From SH-MAG3 sp035461245 (GTDB lineage: Bacteria; Gemmatimonadota; Gemmatimonadetes; Longimicrobiales; RSA9), in the NCBI GenBank assembly GCA_035461245.1, contig DATHVP010000036.1, positions 1-26,979 of the forward strand: a DNA stretch of 26,979 bases. Reading direction: 5' to 3'. This document shows positions 6,812 through 15,484 of this stretch, one piece after another; position 1 is the first letter of the stretch; each line of letters begins with the position of its first letter. Below the pieces are notes generated by a model. That model was not told where the DNA came from. It saw nothing but the letters and a program-made list of their open reading frames with translations, and did not search any database. The position numbers and the translations under genes were made by a program.

Positions 6812-9348
6812 CCCGGCCCCGGGGTGCCGGCTTCGCCCACGGTGATGGCTGTGCCGCGTCGCCGCTCACCCACGGCGCCGGCGGCCACCACACCCAGGAG
6901 GAGGAGCAGCACCGCCAGCGAGATGATCGCCCCCGTCCGGAGGGCTGCTGGCGTGTAGCGGAGCGTCACGGTGCTCTGCCCGGCGGGGACCGGGACCGCC
7001 CGGAACGTGTAGTTGGCCCGGATGATGGGCGCCGGCTGGCCGTTCACCTCGGCCGCCCACGCAGGGTACCAGTTGTCCAGGATCATGAGCAGGGCCGGTC
7101 GGTCAGCCTCCACCTGCAGGACATGTCGGTCCACTTCCCGGTTCTGCCATAGCACCGTGCCGGCGGCGCCCGCCGCCACCTGGACGCCTGCCGGCAACGG
7201 CTCGGCGACGAGGGCCGTGGTGCGGGCCTCGAAGCGGGCATCCAGCATGCGCGTCATGACGTCGTCCTCGGTGGCGTACTGTTCGACGTTGCCCACCACG
7301 TACGCCCGGGGCAGCGCGTCCCGGTTCCGATAGATGACGGATTGCATGCCCGCGTGGACCTCTTCCAGCTTCGGGTGCTCCAGCCTGCCCGGCGCCAGCA
7401 GGTAGACGGTGTTGGTCACGTCCGCCAGGCGCAGTTCCGACGCGCCCAGGTTGATGGCGGCCTCCCCACCGATGAGAGCCCGGTACCGGCCCATCTCGTT
7501 GCCGTGGTGGCCAGCCAGCTGCTCCAGGCCGTGCACCGCCAGGTCATTATGGCCGTACGCGCCCTGCGCCCCCAGCAGGTTGGACAGGTCGAAGACCCGG
7601 AACGGCTCGCCCTGCGCCTGGCGCTGCTGAAGGTAGAGGATGGAATCGTCGGCTCGGAACTGGGGCGCGCCGTCCTGGAACCGGTTCACCAGCGCCGTAT
7701 ACGTGATGAACGGCCGGCCGGCCCGGTACAGGTCGATGCCTGCCACCAGCGCCAGCAGCACCACCAGCATGGCCGGCGTCAGCACGTCCCGGGCGGCCAG
7801 TTCCCACACGCCCGCTACCGCCGCCGCGATGAGGGCGGCGATCCAGAAGCCCATGGTGATGTAGGGCCCGTTGGCCTGGAGGCGGTCGAACTGGATGCTC
7901 TCGGCGAAGATGGAGCCCCACATGCCCGTCACCACGCCGGCGCTCTGGGCCAGTGCCAGGCCACCCAGCACGGCGGCGGCGATCCACAGGATCCGCCGCG
8001 CCGAAGCCCGCTCCTCACCCGCCCGGACGTCCGCCAGCCACTCCAGCAGCTGCTGCACGGCCAGAGCGCCCAGCGTGGCCAGCGCCAGGCCGTACAGGAA
8101 GATGATCATGGACCAGGCGCGGAACAGGCTCACGCCGGGGATGAGGTAGAACAGGTGAAACAGCGGCGTGCTGTCGGCCACCGCGTACAGGAGCGTCAGC
8201 ACGCCCAGCCCCGTGAAGAACCAGACCTGCGCCGTCCGACGCCGGAGCAGCAGGATGGGCAGCAACAGCAGCGGCACCAGCCCCGCGTACTCGTTGTTCA
8301 GCTTCATGGGGTTCTTGCCCCAGTACCCCGCCGGCGCCTGCTCCGGCGAGGACGGCGTCAACTCGCCCACGAACTCGGGAACGGCCAGCGCCACGATCTC
8401 CTCGGCATTCATGGCGTATGTCGCCGACCAGGCCTTCCCCGTCTCGTGGGATTCCTGCCGGTCCGCCCGATGGGAGAACTCCTGGAGGTACGCCAGTGGC
8501 GGCAGGAACTGGACGGCCGCAGCGCCTACGCCCAGCACACCCGCCAGCGCGAACGTGGCCACCCGCAGGCCGAACGCGCGGGCGACGCCAGCCGCTTCCA
8601 GCCGGCCCAGCTGCCAGGCGCGGAACAGGAAATAGAGCGATACGCCCCAGACGAGGTAGTAGGCGGCCTGCATGTGGGACGTGAACAGCGTCAGGGCGAG
8701 GCCGAGGGCGAAGATGGCATAGTCCTGCGGCCGGTTCAGGCGCGCGGCCCGCTCGGTGAGCCAGAACATGAGGGGCGCCAGCGCCGAGACGAACAGCTTG
8801 CCATCGCCGCCTGGTAGCACCAGTGAGATCATGTTCGTCCCCATCATGAAGACGAGGCCGCCGAAGAACGCCGCCGCCCGGGACAGCAGGAGCCCCCGTC
8901 GCAGCCACAGGTATGTGAACATGCCCGCCAGGAAGATGTGGAGCGACATCTTCCACCCCCACATGGCCCGGGCGTCCATGAAGAAGAGCGCCAGCGACGG
9001 CGGATAGAAGATGTCGCCGTGCATCCCCTCCACGAACGGCAGCCCGCCCATGAGCAGCGGGTTCCAGTGAGGCATGCGGTGGAACTGCTGCACGAATTCC
9101 GTATAGAAGTTCCGGGCGAAGTAGCTGAGGGCCAGGCTGTCGAAGCCCAGCATGGACACGCCGCCCAGGAAGAACTCCCGGAACAGCAGCACCGTCACCG
9201 CCGCGTAGACCACCGGCGCCACCCACACCGGCAGCTCCGGCACCGGCCGAGCCGCCACGACGCCGCCTTGCCGGCCACTGCCGCCGCCGCGCCCCTCGCG
9301 CGTTGTCGTCGCCGATCCCGAGGTGGTCCTGCGTCCGCCCTTCGCCAT
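6808..9348 (-). CDS. YfhO-like large polytopic membrane protein (putative GT-C-type glycosyltransferase)
   Basis: 846 aa from the ATG at 9346-9348. A Gly/Arg/Ser/Thr-rich cytoplasmic tail (1-35) is followed by many transmembrane helices from about residue 42. An early acidic loop (LGFDSLALSYF) and the segment HWNPLLMGGLPFVEG are typical of YfhO. After about residue 650 there is a soluble periplasmic region, then a last helix near the end (IISLAVLLLLLGVVAAGA). YfhO (PF09586) is needed for glycosylation of teichoic acids in Firmicutes and resembles polyprenyl-phosphate-sugar-using GT-C enzymes. A GTG one codon upstream is also possible; GGAG sits 8 nt before the ATG. It overlaps the GT4 stop by one base (TGATG). 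It is the likely acceptor-side enzyme for the lipid-linked sugars made in this cluster. Confidence 0.85.
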   Translation of the reverse strand: MAKGGRRTTSGSATTTREGRGGGSGRQGGVVAARPVPELPVWVAPVVYAAVTVLLFREFFLGGVSMLGFDSLALSYFARNFYTEFVQQFHRMPHWNPLLMGGLPFVEGMHGDIFYPPSLALFFMDARAMWGWKMSLHIFLAGMFTYLWLRRGLLLSRAAAFFGGLVFMMGTNMISLVLPGGDGKLFVSALAPLMFWLTERAARLNRPQDYAIFALGLALTLFTSHMQAAYYLVWGVSLYFLFRAWQLGRLEAAGVARAFGLRVATFALAGVLGVGAAAVQFLPPLAYLQEFSHRADRQESHETGKAWSATYAMNAEEIVALAVPEFVGELTPSSPEQAPAGYWGKNPMKLNNEYAGLVPLLLLPILLLRRRTAQVWFFTGLGVLTLLYAVADSTPLFHLFYLIPGVSLFRAWSMIIFLYGLALATLGALAVQQLLEWLADVRAGEERASARRILWIAAAVLGGLALAQSAGVVTGMWGSIFAESIQFDRLQANGPYITMGFWIAALIAAAVAGVWELAARDVLTPAMLVVLLALVAGIDLYRAGRPFITYTALVNRFQDGAPQFRADDSILYLQQRQAQGEPFRVFDLSNLLGAQGAYGHNDLAVHGLEQLAGHHGNEMGRYRALIGGEAAINLGASELRLADVTNTVYLLAPGRLEHPKLEEVHAGMQSVIYRNRDALPRAYVVGNVEQYATEDDVMTRMLDARFEARTTALVAEPLPAGVQVAAGAAGTVLWQNREVDRHVLQVEADRPALLMILDNWYPAWAAEVNGQPAPIIRANYTFRAVPVPAGQSTVTLRYTPAALRTGAIISLAVLLLLLGVVAAGAVGERRRGTAITVGEAGTPGPG

Positions 9349-10451
9349 CACCGCTTCTCCCGCACCAGCGTCTCGTAGATCTCCAGGTGCCGCCGCGCCA
9401 GCCGCGCCACGCTCCAGTGCTGCACCACCCGCTCCCTGGCCTCGCGGCCGCGCCGCTCCAGCTCGCCGCTCCTCAGCAATGCGACGATGGCCGCCGCCTG
9501 CGCCTCCGGGTTCGCTGCGTCGAACAGCGTGCCCACGGACTCGTCCACGATCTCCGGCAGACCGCCCACCCGGCTGGCCGCCACAGGCACGCCGCAGCTC
9601 ATGGCCTCCAGCGCCGCCACACTCGTCGCTTCCATGAGTGAGGGGAAGATGGCGACATCGGCGTCCGCCACCAGGGCGGGCATCTCGTCATTCGGCCGCT
9701 TCCCCATGAACGTCACTGCGTCGGTCACGCCCAGCTCCGCTGCCAGCGCCTGCAGTCTCCCACGCTCCGGCCCGTCGCCGATGAGCACCGCCTCCACATC
9801 CACCTCCCGGCGGATCAGCGGCAGCGCGCGGATGAAGTACTCCACGCCGTTCTTGTGGAACAACCGCCTGGGCACCAGCAGCCGCGGCCGCCGGCGCACC
9901 GTCTTCTCCCGCGGCACAAACATCTCCGTGTCCACGCCGTTCGTGAGCGCCTCCGCCCGCGGGTGCGGGTACAACCCCAGCGCCACGTCCCGGATCTCCG
10001 TGCTCGCCGCCAGCAGCCAGTCCGCCGACCGGATGATGCGGCGCAGCACCGGCTGCCAGGCCGGCTTTTCCGCCAGCTTCAGAAAATGCGACGTGTGCAG
10101 CGTGATGACGAGGGGCACTCCGTACCGCCGCTTCGCCATCATGCCCGGCACAGCCGATGCGAACGTCTGCGCGTGCAGGATGTCGGCATGCCTGGCCAGG
10201 CGCATGAAGTGCGGTACCGTCGCCAGCGTGTGCGCCGTCCACCCCGCCGGCGTCCGCTTCTCCGGGAACCATTTCCGGACGACGTCAATGCCGTCCATGT
10301 TCTCCCGCTCCGGCAGCCCCGGCCGCGACCGCGACGTCATCATCGTCACGAAGTGGCCCTGCCGCACCAGCTCCCGGCACAGGTAGTACGCGTGGCTCTC
10401 CAGCCCGCCCACCTCCGGCGGGAAATAGATGCATTGTTGGAGGATTCGCAT
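9348..10451 (-). CDS. GT4-family glycosyltransferase
   Basis: 367 aa, GT-B fold. The N-terminal domain begins with MRILQQCIYFPPEVGGLESH, the usual glycine-rich acceptor loop. The C-terminal donor domain has VLIGDGPERGRL (222-233) and the EX7E motif E274/E282 in MEATSVAALEAMSCG, which binds the nucleotide sugar. It is a cytoplasmic, membrane-associated retaining transferase, probably adding a sugar to a lipid-linked glycan. The stop overlaps the YfhO-like start. The upstream neighbour wecB now ends 61 bp away, but an alternative wecB frame would end exactly at this ATG (TAATG). Donor and acceptor are not known. Confidence 0.92.
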   Translation of the reverse strand: MRILQQCIYFPPEVGGLESHAYYLCRELVRQGHFVTMMTSRSRPGLPERENMDGIDVVRKWFPEKRTPAGWTAHTLATVPHFMRLARHADILHAQTFASAVPGMMAKRRYGVPLVITLHTSHFLKLAEKPAWQPVLRRIIRSADWLLAASTEIRDVALGLYPHPRAEALTNGVDTEMFVPREKTVRRRPRLLVPRRLFHKNGVEYFIRALPLIRREVDVEAVLIGDGPERGRLQALAAELGVTDAVTFMGKRPNDEMPALVADADVAIFPSLMEATSVAALEAMSCGVPVAASRVGGLPEIVDESVGTLFDAANPEAQAAAIVALLRSGELERRGREARERVVQHWSVARLARRHLEIYETLVREKR

Positions 10452-10454
10452 TAC

Positions 10455-10491
10455 GGACCGGGATCGGGATCGAAAACGTGAACGGGAAACG
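10455..10491. repeat. Single copy of the hexamer-built repeat (CGGGAT / CGTRAA units)
   Basis: Two CGGGAT units give the core ATCGGGATCG (10463-10472). It runs into AAAACGTGAACGGGAAACG (10473-10491). The arrangement matches the arms at 24117-24151 and 24241-24276. It fills most of the short gap between wecB and the GT4 gene. No inverted partner is present here. Confidence 0.6.
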
Positions 10492-10512
10492 ACCCGCGCT
10501 TCGTCGCCGGCC

Positions 10513-11721
10513 TCATGTCGGCCCCCTCATGTCGGCCGCCCCATCGCCCGTAGCACGCCGCCCCTGTCCTGCCGTCCCCCAGTCTTCCGTCCGGCGAGCC
10601 GAGCCGGTCAGGGCACTGATCACGATGTCCGCTATCCGCTCCCCTGCCCTGCCATCGCCGTACGGGTTGGGGATGTCATGCCGGCCGTGCTGCGTGAGCA
10701 CGTGCGCCGCCGCGTCCACGATACGGGTGCGGTCCGTGCCTACCAGTTGCGCGGCCCCGGCGGCCACGGCCTCCGGGCGCTCCGTCACGTCGCGCAGCAC
10801 CAGCACCGGCGTGCCGAAGCTCGGCGCTTCCTCCTGGATGCCGCCGGAGTCGGTGATGGCCAGGACCGCATGCTTCAGGGCGTGCAGCAGATCCAGGTAG
10901 TCCAGCGGTTCCGTGAGGAGGATGCGCGGATGGTCACCCAGCAGCTCGCGGGCAGGCTGTCGGACGTTCGGGTTCGGGTGCACCGGGTACAGCAGCACGA
11001 CGTCGTCGAAACGGTCCGCCACCTCGCGCAGCGCACCGAACGCCTCGCGCAGCGGTTCGCCGAAACTTTCCCGTCGGTGCGCCGTCACCAGCACCAGCCG
11101 GCGCTCGCTCGAGAGCGCATCCCGCAGCACGGGGTTGGTCGCCTCGTGCTCGGCGGCGGCGATGCGCTGGAGTGCATCCACCACGGTGTTGCCGGTGACG
11201 TGCACCGTGGCCGCGTCCACCTTCTCCCTGAGCAGATGCTCCCGGGCGCCGTCCGTCGGCGCGAAGTGCAGGTCCGCCACTACGCCAGTCATGCGCCGGA
11301 GCACTTCCTCCGGGTAAGGGCGCGCCTTGTCGCCGCTGCGCAGCCCGGCCTCCACGTGGCCTACGGGGATCCGCTCGAAGAACCCGGTCAGGGCGCCAAA
11401 GAAGACCGACGCGGTGTCGCCCTGCACGAGGATCATGTCCGGCCGCCACTCGGACACGACGCCGCGCAGCCCGTCCAGACAGCCGTGGGCCACGTCGTAC
11501 AGATCCTGGCCCTCCTTCATGATGCCCAGGTCCCAGGCCGGCTCGAGTCCGAAGACGTCCAGCACCTGGTCCAGCAGGTCGGTGTGCTGTCCCGTTAGCG
11601 CGAGCCGGGCGTCCGATTCGCCTTGCCTTCTGCGGAACGCGTCCAGGACCGGGGCCAGCTTGATGCCTTCGGGGCGGGTGCCGGCCACCACCAGCACCCG
11701 CGGCGTGCGTGCTTCCGTCAT
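10513..11721 (-). CDS. wecB: UDP-N-acetylglucosamine 2-epimerase (non-hydrolysing)
   Basis: 402 aa. It interconverts UDP-GlcNAc and UDP-ManNAc in the cytoplasm, supplying ManNAc-type sugars for surface glycans. Motifs are GTRPEGIK (14-21), VQGDTAS (99-105), GHVEAGLRSG (121-130), PYPEEVLRRMTG (135-146), TAHRRES (213-219), DSGGIQEE (291-298) and RDVTERPE (310-317), as in the WecB/MnaA family. The ATG overlaps the GT2 stop (ATGA). The tail after about residue 372 is not conserved family sequence. It contains a 13-bp direct repeat (10511-10523 and 10525-10537) whose second copy, read in another frame, makes the stop codon. Collapsing the 14-bp duplication would extend the protein by 19 residues beyond ADMR, to a TAA overlapping the next ATG. 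The catalytic core is intact. Confidence 0.95.
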   Translation of the reverse strand: MTEARTPRVLVVAGTRPEGIKLAPVLDAFRRRQGESDARLALTGQHTDLLDQVLDVFGLEPAWDLGIMKEGQDLYDVAHGCLDGLRGVVSEWRPDMILVQGDTASVFFGALTGFFERIPVGHVEAGLRSGDKARPYPEEVLRRMTGVVADLHFAPTDGAREHLLREKVDAATVHVTGNTVVDALQRIAAAEHEATNPVLRDALSSERRLVLVTAHRRESFGEPLREAFGALREVADRFDDVVLLYPVHPNPNVRQPARELLGDHPRILLTEPLDYLDLLHALKHAVLAITDSGGIQEEAPSFGTPVLVLRDVTERPEAVAAGAAQLVGTDRTRIVDAAAHVLTQHGRHDIPNPYGDGRAGERIADIVISALTGSARRTEDWGTAGQGRRATGDGAADMRGPT

Positions 11722-12746
11722 GCCCGCCGGCGGTCCAGGCCGCCGCGCTCATCGTCCCCGCGCCGCACCCGGGATACCTCCCGGTGCAGTGCGTCGATCT
11801 CCGAATGCTGCTGCGCCATGAGTTCGGCAATGAAGCCGAAGCCGATGAGCAGGAAGCCCAGCACCTCAAGCAGCAGTACCAGATACAGCAGGGGGCGGTA
11901 GCCGATGGGCGAAACCCAGTGAGACGCCCGTAGCACGATGGTCACGAGCCCCACGAGGATGCCCAGCGTCGCCGACACCAGCCCGCTGATGCCGAACAGC
12001 AGCATCGGCTTGCGGGAGAAGAACAGGAAGAACCAGACGGAGACCAGGTCCAGCAGCCCGACGACGATGCGGCCCTTGCCGGAGTATTTCGCCACGCCAG
12101 CCCGGCGGGGCAGCAGCTCAATGTCGATCTCAGTCATGCTGAAGCCGCGGGCGTAGGCCAGCACCACGAAGAAGCGATGCCAGTCGTGCCGCAGCCGGAC
12201 CTCGTCCAGGATGTCCCGGCGGAACGCCTTCATGGAGTTCGTGTCCGAGACGGGGATGTCGAAGATGGATCGGCTCAGCCGGTTGTAGATACTGGAGACA
12301 GCCCGCTTCTCGTAATGCCCGGTCTTGCGACCGGTGACGATATCCCAGCCCCCGTCAAGTTCAGCCAGGAAGCGAGGGATATCATCGGGTGCGTGCTGCA
12401 GGTCCGCATCATAGAGGACGAGCCACCGGGCGCCGGTATGCTCCGCTGCCGTCACCATCGCTTCCGTCTTGCCGAAGTTGCGACGATGGCGCACCACACG
12501 GAACCGGTCCCAGCCCGCCGCCTCCCGTTCTGCCGCCTCCGCGGTGCCGTCCGTCGAGCCATCGTCCACCAGCAGGACCTCGCCGGACAGGTCATGGCGC
12601 GCGAACATGGACCGCAGCTCGGAAACGAGCGCCGGCATGTTCTCCACCTCGTTGTATGCGGGGATGACCACGGCGAAGTCACGCCGCGCCTCAGGGCTGA
12701 GGCGCGGCACGTCCACGAGCTCCGACTTCGGGGCTGTTCCTGACAT
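11718..12746 (-). CDS. GT2 glycosyltransferase with two C-terminal membrane helices (ArnC/GtrB/DPM-like)
   Basis: 342 aa. The GT-A catalytic domain has VVIPAYNEVENM (26-37), DDGSTDGT (61-68), YDADLQHAPDD (112-122, metal-binding DAD) and a conserved DTNSMKAFRR (168-177). Two hydrophobic helices follow (about 246-273 and 284-308), then a charged, coiled-coil-like tail containing HSEIDALHREVSRVRRG. This is the layout of undecaprenyl-phosphate glucosyl or aminosugar transferases. It probably loads a sugar on polyprenyl phosphate at the inner membrane, in parallel with the smaller GT2 at 4314-5045. It lies 54 bp after rpoN in the same direction, so it may be read through from the LPS operon. Its stop overlaps wecB. 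Confidence 0.9.
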   Translation of the reverse strand: MSGTAPKSELVDVPRLSPEARRDFAVVIPAYNEVENMPALVSELRSMFARHDLSGEVLLVDDGSTDGTAEAAEREAAGWDRFRVVRHRRNFGKTEAMVTAAEHTGARWLVLYDADLQHAPDDIPRFLAELDGGWDIVTGRKTGHYEKRAVSSIYNRLSRSIFDIPVSDTNSMKAFRRDILDEVRLRHDWHRFFVVLAYARGFSMTEIDIELLPRRAGVAKYSGKGRIVVGLLDLVSVWFFLFFSRKPMLLFGISGLVSATLGILVGLVTIVLRASHWVSPIGYRPLLYLVLLLEVLGFLLIGFGFIAELMAQQHSEIDALHREVSRVRRGDDERGGLDRRRA

Positions 12747-12800
12747 GCGGTGGCTCAGGTTAGCCGATGCGGCGTACGGCGTGCCGGCCTGCGCCGCGCG

Positions 12801-14270
12801 TCAGACACGCTTGCGCATGCGTGCGGACAGGATGCCAAGCTGGTCACGGTACTTGGCCACTGTGCGCCGGGCAATCTGGATCCCCTCGTCCTTCAGGATG
12901 TTGACGATGGCCTGGTCCGTCAGCGGCCGCTTCGGCTGCTCATCAGAAACGAGCTTCTGGATGCGCGCCTTGATGCCCCGCGCACTCACGTCCTCGCCCG
13001 ACGTCGTGGACAGGCCGCTGGAGAAGAAGAACTTGAGCGGCAGCACGCCACGGGGCGTCTGCACGAACTTCTCGTTCGTCACCCGCGACACCGTGGACTC
13101 GTGCATGTTGATGACCTCCGCCACCTCGCGCAGCGTCAGCGGCTTCAGGTACTGCACGCCCTTCTCGAAGAACTCGCGCTGGCGGTCCACGATGAAGTTC
13201 ATGACCTTGAGCATGGTCTGGCGACGCTGCTCGATGGCCTGGATCATCCAGTTCGCGCTGTTCAGCTTGTTGCTGATGAATTCCTTGTTCTCGCCCTTGA
13301 ACTTGCTCTTGTCCTTCGCGATCTCTCGATAGGCCCGGGACAGCTTCAGCCGCGGCAGGCTCGTGTCGTTCAGGAAGACGAGGTACTCGCCGTCTATCTT
13401 CTCAACGATGAGGTCCGGCGTGATGTAGTTGTCCGGCGGGGCTGAATACTTCAGCCCTGGCTTCGGATCCAGCTTCGCCACATCATCCGCCGCCGTCTGC
13501 ACGTCCTTCGGCGTGATGGACAGCTCCTTGGAGATCTCCGACCAGCGATGGTTGATGAGCTGGTCGAAGTAGTTCTCCACGATGCGGTACGCCAGCGTGT
13601 CCTCCAGCTCCGCGTCCTTGAGCTGCAGGATCAGGCACTCACGCAGCCCGCGGGCCCCGATGCCCGCTGGGTCGAACGACTGGAGCGTGCGAAGCATGGC
13701 CTCGCCCTCCTCCGTCGTGAAGGGCCTGAGTTCCTCGCCCTCCTCCTGGACCCACGAGTCGCCCGACTCGGCGACCCACAGGTTCAGCCCCGCCACCACC
13801 TCCTCCACCGAGCACGTGAGGTAGCCGTTCTCGTCAATGTTGCCGATGATCTCCTCGCCGAGCAGCAGCTCCCGCGGCGAGAGCCGCAGCAGCACGAGCT
13901 GGTCCCGGAGGTGGTCGTACAGGTCCCGGGTCTCCACCGAGACGGGCTCGTAGTACTCCTTCTCCTCATACTCCTGCCGCCGGCCGCCGGCCTCGAAACC
14001 GTCCAGGAGGATCTCCTCCCAGTCGATCTCCTCCGCCTTCTCCTTCTCTTCCTTCTCCTTCTCCTTCTCCACCGGCGCCATCTCGTCCTCGGACACCTGC
14101 GGCTCTTCCAGGTCGAGGAACGGATTGTTCAGCATCTCCTGCTTGATGTGCTGCTGCAGGTCGAGCAGGGGCATGTAGAGCAGATCCATCGCCTGGTACA
14201 GGCGTGGATTGATCTTCATCTCCTGCTTCAGCTGTGTGCCCTGGTAGAGGCCCGTCTTCATGCTGCTCAT
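12801..14270 (-). CDS. rpoN: RNA polymerase sigma-54 factor
   Basis: 489 aa. Sigma-54 directs RNA polymerase to -24/-12 promoters and needs AAA+ activators. Region I is present (TQLKQEMKINPRLYQAMDLLYMPL in pieces across 12-35). An unusually charged linker follows (about 55-108), including a Glu/Lys run (69-81). The core-binding region is about 110-300. The HTH region includes LREVAEVINMHESTVSRV (380-397), and the RpoN box is ARRTVAKYRD (467-476), with Asp in place of the more common Glu at the end. The ATG at 14268-14270 overlaps the lptB stop (ATGA), which decides the start; a second ATG is at 14259-14261. lptB-rpoN order is common in Proteobacteria. The usual downstream hpf and ptsN are absent here. 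Confidence 0.97.
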   Translation of the reverse strand: MSSMKTGLYQGTQLKQEMKINPRLYQAMDLLYMPLLDLQQHIKQEMLNNPFLDLEEPQVSEDEMAPVEKEKEKEEKEKAEEIDWEEILLDGFEAGGRRQEYEEKEYYEPVSVETRDLYDHLRDQLVLLRLSPRELLLGEEIIGNIDENGYLTCSVEEVVAGLNLWVAESGDSWVQEEGEELRPFTTEEGEAMLRTLQSFDPAGIGARGLRECLILQLKDAELEDTLAYRIVENYFDQLINHRWSEISKELSITPKDVQTAADDVAKLDPKPGLKYSAPPDNYITPDLIVEKIDGEYLVFLNDTSLPRLKLSRAYREIAKDKSKFKGENKEFISNKLNSANWMIQAIEQRRQTMLKVMNFIVDRQREFFEKGVQYLKPLTLREVAEVINMHESTVSRVTNEKFVQTPRGVLPLKFFFSSGLSTTSGEDVSARGIKARIQKLVSDEQPKRPLTDQAIVNILKDEGIQIARRTVAKYRDQLGILSARMRKRV

Positions 14271-15484
14271 ACAACCAGTTCCGGTCGCGGATACCGCTCT
14301 CTCATGCGCGCCGTCAGCGTCGGCCCGAAGTAGATCTCGGCAACTTCCTCGTTCCACACCAGCTCGGCCACCGTTCCGGACACGCGCACCTTGCCATCAT
14401 ACATGATGTAGGCGCGATCCACGATGTCGAGCGTCTGTTCCACGTTATGATCTGAAATAATGACCCCGATTCCGCGGTGCCTCAGCTCCGCCACGATCTG
14501 CTGGATGTCATGGACCGCAATGGGGTCCACGCCGGCGAACGGCTCGTCCAGCAGCATGAACTTCGGCTCCGCCACCAGTGCCCGGGTGATCTCCAGTCGC
14601 CGGCGCTCGCCACCCGACAGCGAGTATGCCTTTGCCTTGCGCAGGTGCCTCAGTCCCAGCTCATCCAGCAGTCGCTCGAGGCGTGCCCTCCGTTCCGAGC
14701 GCTTCAGTCCCAGCGTCTCCAGGATGGCGAGGATGTTCTCCTCGACGGTCAGCTTCCTGAAGATGGACGGTTCCTGGGCCAGGTATCCGACACCTGCCCG
14801 AGCCCGCTTGTACATGGGCCATCGCGTCAGCTCCTGCTCGTCCAGGAACACCTTGCCGCGGTCCGGGCTGATCAGGCCGACGACCATGTAGAACGTCGTC
14901 GTCTTGCCAGCACCGTTCGGCCCGAGCAACCCCACGATTTCGCCCTGCGAGACCTGTACGTCCACATCCGAAACGACGCGGCGGCGACGGTACGCCTTGA
15001 CCAGGCCGCGGGCGGACAGGGTGCTGCCGCCGGGAACGAGTTCCGCGCCCGGCTCACGGGCCGCGGACCGCCCCGACTCCTGCCCATGGAGCAAGATCCT
15101 TACCGTTGCATCCAGCTCTCGCGCAAGGGCTTCCCGGTCGCCGGCCAGTTCACCGGAGTAGGGCGGCAGCAACTGCACCCGGTCCCAGGCATCGCCCTCC
15201 GGCCGGCCCGCCGCGACGCCGTCGGCCTGCAGCCGGGGCATCACGTGGTCATCCAGGTAGCGGGCCGGCTCGTCCGGCGAATCGGTGGTGCCGGCGCTGT
15301 CCAGCAGGCCAGCGCCCTCCCGCCCGTCGGACAGGTATCCAACGTACGCCGCCCGTATGGCCGTCAGCCAGTCCCCCCTTTCAACGACGCCGTCGCCGTC
15401 CGCCATCCGCACCAACTCGTGCAGTGCGATGGCCACGGAAGCGTCGTGGGGCTTGAGCCCGGCCGCATACTCCCGCAACGTCAT
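14267..15484 (-). CDS. lptB: LPS export ABC transporter ATPase LptB with a long N-terminal extension
   Basis: 405 aa, against ~240 for normal LptB. The ATPase occupies about 155-395: Walker A GPNGAGKTT (188-196), Q-loop Q237, signature LSGGERRRLEI (289-299), Walker B FMLLDEP (309-315), H-loop H346, and the LptB-type FAGVDPIAV and DHNVEQTLDI. It powers LPS extraction with LptF/LptG at the inner membrane; those two are not in the window. Residues 1-150 are extra: a helical, acidic stretch with MADGDGVVERGDW (27-39), which faintly recalls an EF-hand or TerB-like loop, then a polar linker. I do not recognise this domain. The ATG overlaps the lptA stop (ATGA), and no good internal start precedes the ATPase, so the extension is probably translated. 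Confidence 0.93.
   Translation of the reverse strand: MTLREYAAGLKPHDASVAIALHELVRMADGDGVVERGDWLTAIRAAYVGYLSDGREGAGLLDSAGTTDSPDEPARYLDDHVMPRLQADGVAAGRPEGDAWDRVQLLPPYSGELAGDREALARELDATVRILLHGQESGRSAAREPGAELVPGGSTLSARGLVKAYRRRRVVSDVDVQVSQGEIVGLLGPNGAGKTTTFYMVVGLISPDRGKVFLDEQELTRWPMYKRARAGVGYLAQEPSIFRKLTVEENILAILETLGLKRSERRARLERLLDELGLRHLRKAKAYSLSGGERRRLEITRALVAEPKFMLLDEPFAGVDPIAVHDIQQIVAELRHRGIGVIISDHNVEQTLDIVDRAYIMYDGKVRVSGTVAELVWNEEVAEIYFGPTLTARMRERYPRPELVV

Noticed and set aside
7342..8817. 491-codon plus-strand open frame opposite the YfhO-like gene
   Set aside because: Low-complexity Arg/Gln/His-rich translation, antisense to a clear membrane protein; typical high-GC shadow.
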